Positions 26,925 to 35,988 are shown, counted from the first letter of the stretch. The stretch: DNA of 64,000 nt from DASSKA01 sp963839365 (GCA_963839365.1 CAWIUT010000003.1:310001-374000); one strand, 5' to 3'. Notes: a model not told the origin generated them from the sequence alone. A program made the numbers and translations.

Positions 26925-28010
26925 TCAGGCGCTCTGCCTCAGCGCGTGCACCGCGAGGGCCTCCGCGGCATAGGGCGACGCGGACCGCTCCAGGGCCCGT
27001 AGGCCTTCTGGACCGAGCTGTAGCAGCGCGGCCGCGATGGCACGGGCATCCTCGTGCCCCGCGCCCGGCAGCGCCGCCACCAGTCCCGGCGCCGCCGCCT
27101 TGTCGCTGATGTCGCCCAGCGCCTTGGCCGCGGACAGCCGCAGGGACTGCGCGGGGGTGCCCAGCGCGGCCAGCAGCGGCTGCACGGCCTCTGGCGAGCC
27201 GAGCAGGCCGAGCGCGCCGGCGGCCGCCTCGGCCAGGCCCGGGTGCCGTCCCTGGTCGCGCAGCGCCGGGACCAGCAGCCTGGTGTCCGAGACGTCGCCG
27301 ACCCTGCCGAGTGCGTGTGCCGTCACCGCCGCCCGCCGCACCGGCGGGCCGCGGTGCTCCGGAGCCGGGGGCCGATGCCCGGGGGTCAGCGCCTTCCCGA
27401 GCGCCTCTCGCAGCGGAGGAGCGGCCGCGGGGCCGATCCGGGTCAGCGCCGCGACCACGTCGCCGGCCAGCGCGTCGTCGGTGGCGACCGCGTCCAGCAG
27501 GGGCTGCACGGCCTCAGGACTGCCGACCGTCCCGAGTGCGCGCACCGCGCCACGACGCACCACGAACTGCCGGTCGCGCAGCAGCGGCAGCAGCACCGGC
27601 AGCGCGTCGGTCCGGGCCAGCGCACCGAGCTGGTAGGCGCCGCGGGCACGGCGCACGAGGGAGCGTGAGCCGGCCCTGGCCTTGGCCCTGTCGGCGGCCC
27701 CCCGCTCGGTCAGCAGCCGCACCAGCGCCAGGCGCGAGTCGCCCTTGATCTTGGGAAGCAGCGCAAAGGCGGCTTCCTCGGCCCGGCCCCACGACCGCCC
27801 GGTGCGCGACCCCAGGTCCGCGAACGCGGCGCTCGACTTGGGCGCGTCGCCGAGCAGTGCGGTGAGCAGGAGGATCCGCAGCGCGTGCCGCTGCTTCTCA
27901 TGGTGCCGCCGCCGCACGCTTCCGGTCAGCCGGGACACCACCAGCACCCCCACCAGGACCACAGACAGCCCACCCAGCACCGCGACCACGGCGTGGAGGG
28001 CGAGCTTCAC
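26925..28010 (-). CDS. HEAT-repeat membrane-anchored protein
   Basis: A 361-residue protein with one N-terminal membrane helix (about residues 5-27), a basic juxtamembrane stretch (RRRHHEKQRHALR) and about seven HEAT/PBS-type helical repeats from residue 110 to the end. Examples are VVRRGAVRALGTVGSPEAVQPLL and LRLSAAKALGDISDKAA. Such solenoids are protein-interaction scaffolds. The GTG start overlaps the stop of the response-regulator gene (GTGA). An adaptor linking the response regulator to the membrane glycosyltransferase is an attractive but unproven role. No enzymatic motif is visible. Confidence 0.82.
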   Translation of the reverse strand: MKLALHAVVAVLGGLSVVLVGVLVVSRLTGSVRRRHHEKQRHALRILLLTALLGDAPKSSAAFADLGSRTGRSWGRAEEAAFALLPKIKGDSRLALVRLLTERGAADRAKARAGSRSLVRRARGAYQLGALARTDALPVLLPLLRDRQFVVRRGAVRALGTVGSPEAVQPLLDAVATDDALAGDVVAALTRIGPAAAPPLREALGKALTPGHRPPAPEHRGPPVRRAAVTAHALGRVGDVSDTRLLVPALRDQGRHPGLAEAAAGALGLLGSPEAVQPLLAALGTPAQSLRLSAAKALGDISDKAAAPGLVAALPGAGHEDARAIAAALLQLGPEGLRALERSASPYAAEALAVHALRQSA

Positions 28011-28381
28011 GTCCGGCTCCGGTGGAGCACGGCCTGCACCCGGGATGCCAGCTCGCGCGGGCTGAACGGCTTCACCACGTAGTCGTCGGCGCCGACCCGG
28101 AAGCCCTGCTCGATGTCGGACTCCTGGGCTCGCGCGGTGAGCAGGATGACGGGCACCTTGGCCAGGGACGGGTCGGCGCGCATCGCCCGGCACGCGTCCA
28201 GCCCGCTCATGCCGGGCATCATCACGTCGAGCAGCACCAGCTCGGGAACCTGGGCCTGGCAGGCCTGCACCGCCGACGCGCCGTCGCCGAAGGCGTGCAC
28301 CTGGTGCCCTGTCTGCTCGAGCTTGAACACCACGAGATCGCGAATGTCGGCGTCGTCATCCGCGACGACGATGGTGGCCAT
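28007..28381 (-). CDS. Single-domain response regulator (receiver only)
   Basis: A 124-residue CheY-like receiver without an output domain. The acidic pocket is ADDDADIRD, the phospho-acceptor is Asp52 in LLLDVMMPGMSG, the Thr is in ILLTARA and the Lys is in VVKPFSPREL. It is the first gene of the response regulator-HEAT-glycosyltransferase-kinase operon, with overlapping or abutting genes. With no DNA-binding domain it must act by protein contact, most simply with the HEAT protein encoded next. Confidence 0.92.
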   Translation of the reverse strand: MATIVVADDDADIRDLVVFKLEQTGHQVHAFGDGASAVQACQAQVPELVLLDVMMPGMSGLDACRAMRADPSLAKVPVILLTARAQESDIEQGFRVGADDYVVKPFSPRELASRVQAVLHRSRT

Positions 28382-28464
28382 GCATACACCCCCGGGGGCT
28401 CGGTGTGAGGGAAGACTATCCGGCCGAGCGTGCCATTCAGGACAAAACTGACCGAAAGAGTAAA

Positions 28465-28508
28465 GCCGGAGGGAGGGGCGCGGACCGTTCCGCGCCCCTC
28501 CCTCCGGC
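28465..28508 (-). terminator. Intrinsic terminator of rho
   Basis: A perfect 19-bp inverted repeat (28465-28483 with 28490-28508, loop ACCGTT) lies 29 nt after the rho stop. On the minus strand the stem is followed by TTTACTCTTT. It separates rho from the response-regulator cassette and is the strongest intrinsic terminator seen in the window. Confidence 0.88.
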
Positions 28509-28537
28509 TGCTCCGCCTGTGTCCGCCGGCAGCTGCG

Positions 28538-30400
28538 TCAGTCGCTGTCCCGGCCGTTGCCGGCCGTCGGGGTGGTCTTCTGCACCTGCATGAGGAACTC
28601 GACGTTGCTGTGGGTCTTCTTCAGCCGCTCCAGCAGCAGCTCGAGTGCCTGCTGCCCGTCCAGGCCGGAGAGCACCCGGCGCAGCTTCCAGATCACCGAC
28701 AGCTCGTCCTTGCTGAGCAGCAGCTCCTCTCGGCGCGTGCCGGACTGCACGGCGTCGATGGCCGGGAAGATCCGCTTGTCCGCAAACTCGCGGCGCAGCC
28801 GGAGCTCCATGTTGCCGGTGCCCTTGAACTCCTCGAAGATCACCTCGTCCATCTTCGAGCCGGTCTCGATCAGCGCGGTGGCCAAGATGGTCAGCGAACC
28901 GCCGTCCTCGATGTTGCGGGCGGCACCGAAGAACCGCTTCGGCGGGTAGAGCGCCGAGGAGTCGACACCACCGGACAGGATGCGCCCGCTCGCCGGCGCG
29001 GCGAGGTTGTAGGCGCGGCCGAGCCGGGTGATGCCGTCGAGCAGCACCACCACGTCGTGGCCGAGCTCCACGAGTCGCTTGGCGCGCTCGATCGCCAGCT
29101 CGGCGACGGTGGTGTGGTCGGTGGCCGGACGGTCGAACGTCGAGGCGATCACCTCGCCCTTGACGGTGCGCTGGAAGTCGGTGACCTCCTCGGGCCGCTC
29201 GTCGACCAGCACGATCATCAGGTGGCACTCGGGGTTGTTGGTGGTGATCGAGTTGGCGATCGCCTGCATGACCATGGTCTTGCCCGCCTTCGGCGGCGAG
29301 ACGATCAGGCCACGCTGGCCCTTGCCGATCGGGGCGGCGATGTCGATCACCCGGCCGATCAAGTTGCCCGCCTCGGTCTCGAGGCGCAGCCGCTCGGAGG
29401 CGTACAGCGGCGTCAGCTTGGAGAACTCGACCCGGTGCTTGGCGCTCTCGGCATCGGCACCGTTGACCGTGTCGATGCGCACGAGCGGGTTGAACTTCTC
29501 CTTGCGCTCACCCTCGCGAGGCTGGCGCACCTGGCCGGTGATGGCGTCGCCGCGGCGCAGGCCGTACTTGCGGACCATGGACAGCGAGACGTACACGTCA
29601 TCGGGACCGGGCAGGTAGCCGGTGGTGCGCACGAACGCGTAGTTGTCAAGCACGTCGAGGATGCCCGCGGTCGGCACCAGGACATCCTCCTCGGTGATCT
29701 GCGGCTCGGCCTCGTCGCGGTCGTGGCGGCGCTCCCGGTAGCTGCCCCGTTCGCGTCCACGGCGGCGCCGGTTGCGGCGGCTGCCACCACTGCGGTCGTC
29801 GTCGTGACCGCGGTTGTCCCGGTTGTCGCCGCGGTTGTCCCGGTTGTCGCCGCGGTTGTCGCCGCGGTTGTCGCCTCGCTTGTTGTCCCGGTTGCCCTCG
29901 CGCTTGTCGTCGCGGTTGCTGTCCCGGTTGTCGGTCCGGTTGTCGGCCCGGCTGTCGGCCCGGTTCTCCTGGCGATCCTGCCGAGGCTGACGCTCCTCGC
30001 GCGGGCTGTCCTTGCCGGCGCCGCGGGCGGCCTGGCCGCTCTGCTGGTCGGACTGCCGACCCTGGTGGTTCTGCTGGTCGGGCTGCTGGCCCTGGTCGGC
30101 GCGGCCGTTCGTCGACTCAGCGGCGGGGCGGCCGGCGCCCGCCTGGCTGGCTGGCTGGCTGGCCGACTGGCTGCCGGATTGGGCGGCCTTGATCGCGTCG
30201 ATGAGCTGGCTCTTGCGCATGCCCCCGACCCCCTTGATGCCCAGGCCGCCGGCGAGCTGCTTCAGCTCGGGGAGCAGCATCCCGCTGAGTCCCGGGCCAC
30301 CACGGCGCCTGGTCCCGCCTGCTCCGGACGGGGCGGCGCCCTCGGCGTTGCCAGCACTGTTCTGCCCGGCGGCGGGGATTGTCTCGATTGCTTCCGACAC
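28538..30400 (-). CDS. rho: Transcription termination factor Rho
   Basis: A 620-residue hexameric RNA helicase. The N-terminal part has a Rho-N segment (LSGMLLPELKQLAGGLGIKGVGGMRKSQLIDAI), then a disordered insert of about 130 residues rich in Asp, Asn, Arg and Gly (repeats such as GDNRGDNRDNR). The RNA-binding cold-shock domain (GILDVLDNYAFVRTTGYLPGPDDVYVS) and the ATPase domain with IVSPPKAGKTMVMQAIA, the Walker B VVVLLDGITRLGRAYN and the Q and R loops follow. Such inserts are typical of actinobacterial Rho. The GTG at 30400 has GGAAGG upstream; an ATG 14 codons earlier is an alternative. It ends in a perfect intrinsic terminator. Confidence 0.95.
   Translation of the reverse strand: MSEAIETIPAAGQNSAGNAEGAAPSGAGGTRRRGGPGLSGMLLPELKQLAGGLGIKGVGGMRKSQLIDAIKAAQSGSQSASQPASQAGAGRPAAESTNGRADQGQQPDQQNHQGRQSDQQSGQAARGAGKDSPREERQPRQDRQENRADSRADNRTDNRDSNRDDKREGNRDNKRGDNRGDNRGDNRDNRGDNRDNRGHDDDRSGGSRRNRRRRGRERGSYRERRHDRDEAEPQITEEDVLVPTAGILDVLDNYAFVRTTGYLPGPDDVYVSLSMVRKYGLRRGDAITGQVRQPREGERKEKFNPLVRIDTVNGADAESAKHRVEFSKLTPLYASERLRLETEAGNLIGRVIDIAAPIGKGQRGLIVSPPKAGKTMVMQAIANSITTNNPECHLMIVLVDERPEEVTDFQRTVKGEVIASTFDRPATDHTTVAELAIERAKRLVELGHDVVVLLDGITRLGRAYNLAAPASGRILSGGVDSSALYPPKRFFGAARNIEDGGSLTILATALIETGSKMDEVIFEEFKGTGNMELRLRREFADKRIFPAIDAVQSGTRREELLLSKDELSVIWKLRRVLSGLDGQQALELLLERLKKTHSNVEFLMQVQKTTPTAGNGRDSD
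29808..29970. repeat. Degenerate repeat encoding the Rho RGD/N insert
   Basis: Units close to CGGTTGTC(G/C)CC recur about fifteen times on the plus strand, encoding the Asp-Asn-Arg-Gly repeats of Rho on the minus strand. Slippage here would change the length in multiples of three. It is protein-coding low complexity and not a CRISPR array. Confidence 0.85.
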
Positions 30401-30714
30401 GTGAGGTCCTTCCCACGTCAAGGCCGACATCGGAGGTCTCCGACAGCCTTGCTCATTGCGAGTGCTTTCCTGCCCTGGTTCGGTGCGTACCGGCTGGCCG
30501 CGCCGGGACACTCCGGAACTAGAGGGTTCTAGGAAGAAGGTCACACCCTTGCACGGGTCAAGCCGGTCACGTAAACCGTGAAGCCCGGGCCAGACCAAGG
30601 GCGCACCAGCAGACTAGCACCAATGCCCCCGCGGCTGGTCTGAAGGGGGAAACCAGCGCGTCGGGCTCGCCTTCCCCCCGGACGTTCCTCGGGCACCCGA
30701 GGGACCGGCGCCGG
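30401..30714 (-). promoter_or_regulatory. rho leader and promoter region
   Basis: The 314-bp gap between thrB and rho holds no convincing gene. A possible -10, TAGTCT on the minus strand (30616-30611), would give a leader of about 200 nt, as expected for a gene controlled by Rho-dependent attenuation of its own leader. An inverted repeat CTAGAGGGTTCTAG lies near 30520-30533. Autoregulation is inferred from other bacteria. Confidence 0.4.
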
Positions 30715-31632
30715 CTACTCCCGGGCGGCACCGAGCAGCTCCACCTGAGCGCCCTGGTCGACCGGCAACGTCAGCGTGGACCATCCGACGGGCGAGCGTC
30801 CACGCAGCACGCCCTGGTCCGCTGCACTCGAGAACGCCAGCACAGTCGGACCCGCACCCGAGATGACCGCGGGCACGTTGTCCTCCCGCAGCTCACGCAG
30901 CAGCCGCAAGCTCTCGGGCATGGCGGCTTCACGGTAGGTCTGGTGCAGCCGGTCCTCGGTCGCGTCGAGCAGCAGCTCGGGCTGCCCGGTCAGCGCGGCG
31001 ACCAGGAGGGCGGCCCGGCCCGCGTTGTGGGCGGCGTCGGCGTGCGGAACGGTCCTTGGCAGCATGCGGCGGGCCGCCGCGGTCTCAACGGGGTGCGGCG
31101 GGACGAACAGGGTGGTCGCCACGCGCGGGTCGACGGCCACGGTCGCGACCCGGACCCCGGCGTCGACGGTGTAGGCGATGGTGCAGCCCCCGAACAGCGC
31201 AGGCGCCACGTTGTCCGGGTGCCCCTCCAGGCCGGCCGCCAAGGAGTAGACCGCCTCGTCGTCCATCAGCAGGGTGCCCCCGGCGACCAGCGCCCGGGCC
31301 GCCAGGATGCCGGCCACGATGGCGGCCGAGGACGAGCCCATGCCCCGCGCCTGCGGGATGGTGTTCTCGCAGCGCAGCGTGAGCCCGCTCGGGTGCACGC
31401 CCATCGCCTCGAAGCCGCGCAGCATCGCCCGCACGACGAGGTGGTTCGCGTCGGTGGGGAGCGTTCCCTCACCCTCCCCCGTGACGACCACCCGGATCGC
31501 GTCGCCGCCCGCCTCGGCGGTCACGGTGTCCCGGCGCCCGAGCGCGAGCCCCAGCGCGTCGTACCCCGGTCCCAGGTTGGCGCTGGTCGCGGGGACCGAG
31601 ACCCGCACCGGCACATCGATGAACGCGCTCAT
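30715..31632 (-). CDS. thrB: Homoserine kinase
   Basis: A 305-residue GHMP-family kinase making O-phosphohomoserine. Motifs are VPATSANLGPGYDALGLAL, the ATP loop ARGMGSSSAAIVAG and the C-terminal AVISGAGPTVLAF. It follows thrC by 13 nt in the order hom-thrC-thrB, so the three steps from aspartate semialdehyde to threonine are transcribed together. The ATG at 31632 begins a normal N-terminus; longer readings run into thrC. Confidence 0.95.
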   Translation of the reverse strand: MSAFIDVPVRVSVPATSANLGPGYDALGLALGRRDTVTAEAGGDAIRVVVTGEGEGTLPTDANHLVVRAMLRGFEAMGVHPSGLTLRCENTIPQARGMGSSSAAIVAGILAARALVAGGTLLMDDEAVYSLAAGLEGHPDNVAPALFGGCTIAYTVDAGVRVATVAVDPRVATTLFVPPHPVETAAARRMLPRTVPHADAAHNAGRAALLVAALTGQPELLLDATEDRLHQTYREAAMPESLRLLRELREDNVPAVISGAGPTVLAFSSAADQGVLRGRSPVGWSTLTLPVDQGAQVELLGAARE

Positions 31633-31645
31633 CTGGCCGCCACGC

Positions 31646-32719
31646 TCAGCCGAGACCCGCCGCGCGTGCCGCGGCGTGCACGTCCGCATCGACGACGGTG
31701 TCGACGATGTCGGTGAAGGTGGACAGGGCGGTGTCCACATCCTTGAGGCCGTGGCCGGTAACGGTGACGACGATCTGCTTGCCGCCGAAGTCGGCTCCTG
31801 CCCCCACGTCCTTGAGCAGCCCCGCGACCCCGGCGGCCGAAGCCGGCTCCACGAAGACCCCCTCGGTGGAGGCCAGCGCGCGCTGGGCCGCCAGGATCTC
31901 GGCGTCCTCGACGGACTGGAACCGGCCTCCGGACTCCTCGGCGGCGGCGACCGCGAGGTGCCAGGACGCCGGGTTCCCGATCCGGATCGCCGAGGCGACG
32001 GTCTCCGGGTCAGAAACCGGCGAGCCGCCCACCAACGGGGCTGCGCCGGCGGCCTGCCAGCCGAGCATCTGCGGCAGGCGGCTGCTGCAGCCGGCCTTGT
32101 GGTACTCGACGTAGCCCTTCCAGTACGCCGAGATGTTGCCGGCGTTGCCGACCGGCAGCACGTGTACGTCGGGGGCGTCGCCGAGGAAGTCGACGACCTC
32201 GAAGGAAGCAGTCTTCTGGCCCTCGAGGCGCATCGGGTTGACGGAGTTGACCAGCGCGACGGGATACCGGTCGGCAAGGTCCCGCGAGATGCGCAGGCAG
32301 TCGTCGAAGTTGCCGCGCACCATGATCACCCGGGCGCCGTGCACGATCGCCTGGGCGAGCTTGCCCGCGGCTATCTTGCCCTGCGGCACGAGCACCAGCG
32401 GCTTCACTCGGGCCCGTGCGGCGTAGGCGGACATCGACGCCGAGGTGTTGCCGGTGGAGGCGCAGACGACGGCTTCGGCGCCCTCCCCGACGGCCACCGA
32501 CAGGGCCACGGTCATCCCGCGGTCCTTGAAGGAGCCGGTCGGGTTGTCCCCTTCCACCTTCAGCCAGACCTGGGCGCCCGTGAGCTCCGAGAGCCACCGG
32601 CTGTCCACCAGCGGGGTTCCGCCCTCGCGGAGAGTGACCACGGGCGTGCTGTCGGGGACCTGGAGCCAGGCAGCGTACTCCTCCATCACCCCGCGCCACT
32701 GGTGCGCCGGTGCGGTCAC
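31646..32719 (-). CDS. thrC: Threonine synthase
   Basis: A 357-residue PLP enzyme converting O-phosphohomoserine to threonine. The PLP lysine is in NPTGSFKDRGMTVAL, the phosphate-binding loop is in STGNTSASMSAYAARA, and the NVNPMRLEGQK-like NSVNPMRLEGQKTASFEV and PVGNAGNISAYWKGY match the short actinobacterial type. The GTG overlaps the hom stop (GTGA), so translation is coupled to homoserine dehydrogenase. Confidence 0.96.
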   Translation of the reverse strand: MTAPAHQWRGVMEEYAAWLQVPDSTPVVTLREGGTPLVDSRWLSELTGAQVWLKVEGDNPTGSFKDRGMTVALSVAVGEGAEAVVCASTGNTSASMSAYAARARVKPLVLVPQGKIAAGKLAQAIVHGARVIMVRGNFDDCLRISRDLADRYPVALVNSVNPMRLEGQKTASFEVVDFLGDAPDVHVLPVGNAGNISAYWKGYVEYHKAGCSSRLPQMLGWQAAGAAPLVGGSPVSDPETVASAIRIGNPASWHLAVAAAEESGGRFQSVEDAEILAAQRALASTEGVFVEPASAAGVAGLLKDVGAGADFGGKQIVVTVTGHGLKDVDTALSTFTDIVDTVVDADVHAAARAAGLG

Positions 32720-34029
32720 TCGCCGTCCCCCTCCACCCGCATCACCGAGGACACGTCGTGCACGAAGTCCATGGTGCGCAGCCGGTCCACGGTGGCGGCC
32801 AGCGCCGCGTCGGCCGCGCGGTGGGACACGACCACGAGCTGGGCGTCGTTGCCGTGGCCCTCCTGGCGCACCGTCTGGATGGACACGCCGTGCTCGGCGT
32901 AGGTGTGCGCCACCGCCTCCAGCACACCCGTGCGGTCGTCCACGTCGAGCTCCACGTGGTAGCGGGTGCGCGTCTGCCCCATCGGCAGCACCTCGCACTG
33001 CGCGTACGTCGACTCCCCCACCCCCCGCACGTCCGCGCGACGGTTGCGCGCGATCGTGACCAGGTCCCCCAGCACGGCGCTCGCCGTGGGCGCGCCGCCG
33101 GCGCCGGGACCGTAGAACATCAGCTCGCCGGCAGCGTCACTCTCGACGAAGACCGCGTTGAACGCCTCCCGCACGCTGGCCAGCGGGTGCGACCGCGGGA
33201 TCATGGCCGGGTGGACCCGGGCGCCGACCGCGGGGCCGGCCGGGGTCTCGAGCAGCTCACAGATCGCGAGCAGCTTGAGCACGTAGCCCATCTCGCGGGC
33301 GGCGGCCACGTCCGCGGCGGTGACCTCGGCGATCCCCTCGCGGTAGACGTCCGCAGCGGTCACGCGGGTGTGGAAGGCCAGGCTGGACAAGATGGCGGCC
33401 TTGGCGGCGGCGTCGTAGCCCTCCACATCGGCGGTGGGGTCGGCCTCGGCGTAACCGAGCTGCTGGGCCTCCTCGAGCGCCTCGGCGAACCCGCTGCCCG
33501 AGGCGTCCATCCGGTCCAGGATGAAGTTCGTGGTCCCGTTCACGATGCCGAGCACCCGGCGCACCTTGTCGCCGGCGAGGGACTCCCGCAGCGGGCGCAG
33601 GATCGGGATGGCGCCGGCCACCGCGGCCTCGAAGTACAGGTCCCTGTTGGCCTTCTCCGCCGCCGCGAACAGCGTGCTGCCGTCCTCGGCGAGCAGGGCC
33701 TTGTTCGCGGTCACGACCGAGGCGCCGTTCTCCAGCGCCGAAAGGATCAGTGACCGGGCCGGCTCGATGCCACCGATCACCTCGACGGCCAGGTCGACGC
33801 CGGAGCGCACCAGCCCTTCCGCGTCGGTGGTCAGCAGCTCGGCGGGCACCTCGGCGTCACGGTGCAGCTCCGGGCGGCGTACGGCGACCCCGACGAGCTC
33901 GATCGGCGCGCCGACGCGTGCGGCGAGGTCGGAGGACTGCTCGTGCAGCAGCCGGACCACCTGGCTGCCGACGGCGCCGCACCCGAGCAGCGCGAGCCTC
34001 AGCGGGGCGCCCGTGCCGTTGGGCGTCAT
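32716..34029 (-). CDS. hom: Homoserine dehydrogenase
   Basis: A 437-residue enzyme reducing aspartate semialdehyde to homoserine. The N-terminal NAD(P) fold is LRLALLGCGAVGSQVVRLL. The catalytic domain carries VTANKALLAEDG, AAVAGAIPILRPLRESLAGD and GIVNGTTNFILDRM. A C-terminal ACT domain (about residues 355-437, HVELDVDDRTGVLEAVAHTYAEHGVSIQTVRQEG) is the site of threonine feedback in actinobacteria. AAGG lies upstream of the ATG. It follows argS without the lysA gene seen between them in many relatives. Confidence 0.96.
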   Translation of the reverse strand: MTPNGTGAPLRLALLGCGAVGSQVVRLLHEQSSDLAARVGAPIELVGVAVRRPELHRDAEVPAELLTTDAEGLVRSGVDLAVEVIGGIEPARSLILSALENGASVVTANKALLAEDGSTLFAAAEKANRDLYFEAAVAGAIPILRPLRESLAGDKVRRVLGIVNGTTNFILDRMDASGSGFAEALEEAQQLGYAEADPTADVEGYDAAAKAAILSSLAFHTRVTAADVYREGIAEVTAADVAAAREMGYVLKLLAICELLETPAGPAVGARVHPAMIPRSHPLASVREAFNAVFVESDAAGELMFYGPGAGGAPTASAVLGDLVTIARNRRADVRGVGESTYAQCEVLPMGQTRTRYHVELDVDDRTGVLEAVAHTYAEHGVSIQTVRQEGHGNDAQLVVVSHRAADAALAATVDRLRTMDFVHDVSSVMRVEGDGE

Positions 34030-34165
34030 GTCTCAGCCACCTTCCCTGCCGCCTGGACCTGCCGGCTATCTTCGGGCATCGTCCTCGCGCCTGTCAGGGC
34101 GACCCGGTACCCGTCCGGCTCCTGAGATGACCGACGACCACCGCCGGCAACGCGGACCGTGCGTC

Positions 34166-35836
34166 TCACATCCTCTCCGGAGCCGAGACGCCGAGCATCT
34201 CGAGCCCGTTCGCCAGCACAGTGCGGGTGGCGTTCACCAGCAGCAGCCGGGCGGCGTGGATCGGGGCTGCCGGCTCGTCGCCCTGCGGCAGCACCCGGCA
34301 GGAGTCGTAGAACTTGTGGAACGCCGCGGCGGTCTCCTCGAGGTAGCGCGCCACCCGGTGCGGCTCCCGCAGCTCCGCGGCCCGCCGGACCACCCGCGGG
34401 AACTCCGCGATTGCCCGCAGCAGCACCCCTTCGGTCTCGTGGTCGAGCAGCCCCGGGTCGAAGCCGCCCTCCGGAGGAGCCGGGGGGACCCCGAGGTCCG
34501 CGGCGTTGCGCAGGATGGAGGCCAGCCGGGCGTGCGCGTACTGCACGTAGAAGACCGGGTTCTCGCTTGCCTGCTTGGTGATCTGCTCGACATCAAGCGT
34601 CAGCGGCGAGTCCGACGGGTAGCGCGCAAGCGTGTAGCGCAACGCGTCCACGCCGATCATCTCCATGAGCTCGGCGAGCGTGACCAGGGCGCCGGCCCGC
34701 TTGCTCAGCCGGACCTCCTCCTGGCCCCGCATGATCTTGACCAGCTGCCCGATGAGCACCTCGATGTTCTTGTCCGGGTCGTCCCCGGCGCAGGCCGCCA
34801 TCGCCTTGAGCCGGCCGACGTACCCGTGGTGGTCGGCGCCGAGCAGGTAGATGCAGACGTCGAAGCCGCGCTCCCGCTTGTCGACGTAGTAGGCGGTGTC
34901 GGAGGCGAAGTAGGTCAGCTCACCGTTGCCGCGGACCAGCACCCGGTCCTTGTCGTCGCCGAAGTCGGTGGTCCGCATCCACAGCGCCCCGTCCGCTTCG
35001 AACAGATGCCCTTGGGCGCGCAGCTTGTCCAGGCCGTGCTGCACCTTGTTCTCGTCGTGCAGCTTCCTCTCGGAGTACCACACGTCGAACTGGGTGCGGA
35101 ACTCGTCCAGCTCGCGCCGCTGCTCGGCCAGCTGGATCGCGTAGCCGGCCTCCCGGAAGGCCGCGGATCGATCCGAGTCCGGCAGGTTCACGATGTCCGG
35201 GTCCTCGGTGACGATCTGCTTGGCGAGGTCCGCGATGTAGTCGCCGTGATAGCCGTCCTCGGGCACCGGCTGTCCCAGCGCGGCGGCCTCGATGGACGCG
35301 CCGAACTTGTCCATCTGGTTACCGCGGTCGTTGATGTAGAACTCGCGGGTCACGTCGGCGCCGGCCGCCTCCAGCACCCGGGCGATCGCGTCGCCGACGA
35401 CGGCCCACCGGGTGTGCCCGAGGTGGAGCGGTCCGGTCGGGTTGGCGGAGATGAACTCCACGTTGTACTTCTGGCCGGCCAGCGCGTCGCCCCGCCCGTA
35501 CGACGTACCGGCGGCCACGACCTGGGCCGCCACCGCGCCCTGCGCCCCGGCCTCGACCGTGATGTTCAAGAACCCCGGTCCCGCCACGTCGGCCGCGGCA
35601 ACCCCGGATTGCTGCCGCAGCCCGGTCGCCAGCAGGGCGGCGAGGACGCGCGGGGACATACCGGCCTTCTTGCTCAGCTGCAGCGCCACGTTGGTGGCGT
35701 AGTCGCCGTGCTCCCGCACCTTCGGTCGCTCCACGGACACGCGGGCGGGCACCCCGTCGGCAAGCGACAGGACACCATCCTCGACGAGGGCGGACAGCAC
35801 GCGAACGATGGAGTCGGAGAGCTCTTCTGGGGTCAC
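34166..35836 (-). CDS. argS: Arginyl-tRNA synthetase
   Basis: A 556-residue class I synthetase. Visible are the ArgRS N-terminal domain (about 1-100), the HIGH-equivalent ANPTGPLHLGHTRWAVVGDA, the KMSK-equivalent VRLSKRAGALVTLAEL and the C-terminal anticodon-binding DALR domain with YVQYAHARLASILRNA. The GTG start is preceded by TAGGCT and 6 nt, suggesting a leaderless transcript. It is divergent from tRNA-Arg(CCG), one of its substrates, with 80 bp between, and upstream of hom-thrC-thrB. Confidence 0.96.
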   Translation of the reverse strand: MTPEELSDSIVRVLSALVEDGVLSLADGVPARVSVERPKVREHGDYATNVALQLSKKAGMSPRVLAALLATGLRQQSGVAAADVAGPGFLNITVEAGAQGAVAAQVVAAGTSYGRGDALAGQKYNVEFISANPTGPLHLGHTRWAVVGDAIARVLEAAGADVTREFYINDRGNQMDKFGASIEAAALGQPVPEDGYHGDYIADLAKQIVTEDPDIVNLPDSDRSAAFREAGYAIQLAEQRRELDEFRTQFDVWYSERKLHDENKVQHGLDKLRAQGHLFEADGALWMRTTDFGDDKDRVLVRGNGELTYFASDTAYYVDKRERGFDVCIYLLGADHHGYVGRLKAMAACAGDDPDKNIEVLIGQLVKIMRGQEEVRLSKRAGALVTLAELMEMIGVDALRYTLARYPSDSPLTLDVEQITKQASENPVFYVQYAHARLASILRNAADLGVPPAPPEGGFDPGLLDHETEGVLLRAIAEFPRVVRRAAELREPHRVARYLEETAAAFHKFYDSCRVLPQGDEPAAPIHAARLLLVNATRTVLANGLEMLGVSAPERM

Positions 35837-35916
35837 CGTGCCAGCCTATCGGCGCACCCCTGCCCATCTCACACCGCGCGGGTGTCGTCATGTACGCTCA
35901 GTCGCGCACCTCGTGA

Positions 35917-35988
35917 GCCCCCGTAGCTCAGGGGATAGAGCACCGCCCTCCGGAGGCGGGAGCGTAGGTTCGAATCCTACCGGGGGCG
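35917..35988 (+). tRNA. tRNA-Arg (anticodon CCG)
   Basis: A complete cloverleaf: acceptor GCCCCCG/CGGGGGC, D arm GCTC-AGGGGATA-GAGC, anticodon stem CCGCC/GGCGG with loop CTCCGGA (anticodon CCG at 35950-35952), T arm GTAGG-TTCGAAT-CCTAC and discriminator G. CCA is not encoded. A short inverted repeat CCTGTC/GACAGG (36010-36028) downstream may end the transcript. It is divergent from argS. Confidence 0.97.

Noticed and set aside
29808..29970. Regular short repeats that resemble a CRISPR array
   Set aside because: The period is too short, there are no spacers, and the stretch is in frame within rho.
30401..30598. N-terminal extension of Rho by up to 66 codons
   Set aside because: The extension lacks homology and a ribosome site; GTG at 30400 with GGAAGG fits known Rho starts.
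32716..34165. A missed lysA between argS and hom
   Set aside because: Only 136 bp separate hom and argS, and no diaminopimelate decarboxylase motif is present on either strand.
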